From Cristatella mucedo (taxonomy: Eukaryota > Bryozoa > Phylactolaemata > Cristatellidae), in contig WPIO01000073.1 in NCBI GenBank assembly GCA_009760855.2, positions 829,001 to 893,000 of the forward strand: a stretch of DNA of 64,000 nt. Reading direction: 5' to 3'. The notes beneath the pieces are model-generated. The model ran no database searches and was not told the origin of the DNA. It saw only the letters and a program-made list of their open reading frames with translations. Positions 63,330-64,000 of this stretch are shown piece after piece (within the stretch, counting starts at the first letter, position 1; each line of letters opens with the position of its first letter). Position numbers and translations under genes: made by a program.

Positions 63330-64000
63330 GGCCGGTTTTAGCTCCATTTTTTCAATTTTAAACGCACCTTTAAGTGGGGGTGTTGTGGTATCAATCGTTA
63401 GTGAGTTCCAGGCTTTTGGAGCATGAAAACAGAAGGCCTTAGTTAGAGGTACAACAAAGAACCATACTCAAATGAGCAGGCGGATTGACTGGAAATTATT
63501 TCAGAATTCTGACTTAAATACTTCAGAGGTAAGCCTGGGTAAGAAAATGACCTAATATAAGTGAGGGGACCTTCAAGTCGAATGCTGCTTGGTGATAGCA
63601 AGTGTAAGTCGGATGGGAGGATTTTTGGGAGTTGCAATATCCACAACAGACAAGCCTAGCTCCAGAATTTGATCCCGAAGTGCCTTATTGCACAGGCAGG
63701 AAGACCAGCGACGAGAGAATCTAGATGGGATGTCACACATGCATGAGCTAAGCTGTGAAAATCTTATTTAATCATGCTTGAATTTTGCCATCTTACATAA
63801 GTAGGCCGACTTGGCTGAGGCAACGGTGTCATTTAAAAGAGGGTCATTTTAGAATCAAACACTAGATTTCATGCACATGCTAGAGTGGATACACTGGCCA
63901 TGCCTATCATGAGAGTTTAAGCTTTCCAGTTTCTGAGCAACTCTAAGTTTGACCCTAGCTGTTGAGTTGGCCTTATCGTCATTCAGTTTTAGAAGTTAGC
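63330..64000 (-). mobile_element. LINE-A copy, degenerate, running off the window
   Basis: Reverse complement of the C-terminal text (tagtgagttccaggcttttg, ttcaagtcgaatgctgctt, gacaagcctagctcc) through to the region before the YADD site at the window edge (cgtcattcagttttagaa). Confidence 0.8.

Overview
The window is animal (metazoan) nuclear DNA. It has GT-AG introns, tRNA-derived SINEs, long di- and tetranucleotide microsatellites, and many truncated LINEs of the L2/CR1 type. There are no operons and no long uninterrupted host ORFs; the longest ORFs are retrotransposon ORFs. The species cannot be named from the sequence. An invertebrate is a guess from the repeat style only.

The main host gene runs on the minus strand and fills 1 to about 40.9 kb. 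I assembled 21 exons by hand from splice sites, matching reading phase and protein character. They join into about 762 residues: an N-terminal Tudor domain (exons 1-7) followed by a DEAD-box-like helicase core with decayed catalytic motifs (exons 12-21). This order is that of TDRD12 (the Yb family of Drosophila), a piRNA-pathway protein needed for transposon silencing. The C-terminal part lies outside the window, beyond position 1. Two small exons (8 and 11) rest mainly on phase arithmetic. One intron border, at 22986/22987, is one base short of canonical.

The introns and the 5' flank are packed with retrotransposons. LINE-A is an L2/CR1-type element with an APE endonuclease, an RT and an (ATT)n tail. 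It has one copy with an intact RT reading frame (14330-16450), one with an intact endonuclease frame but the RT core deleted (35040-37313), a second independently RT-deleted copy (16817-19130) and many fragments. LINE-B is a second, more decayed family (6940-8190, 48985-50400, 56215-56940 and others). SINE-A has a tRNA-like head with an 11-bp hairpin between its A and B boxes. SINE-B has a tRNA-like head and a 3' tail that matches the LINE-A 3' tail, the classic sign that it borrows the LINE machinery.

From 41 to 64 kb there is no convincing complete gene. It holds LINE and SINE fragments, a degenerate repeat array of about 170 bp split by a LINE-B (48.0-50.6 kb), a possible MADF-domain fragment (43.8 kb), an exon-like segment at 61.6 kb, two near-perfect hairpins (61.3 and 62.5 kb) and a (GT)n tract. 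All coordinates of repeats are by eye and approximate to about 10-50 bp. Exon borders are to the base.
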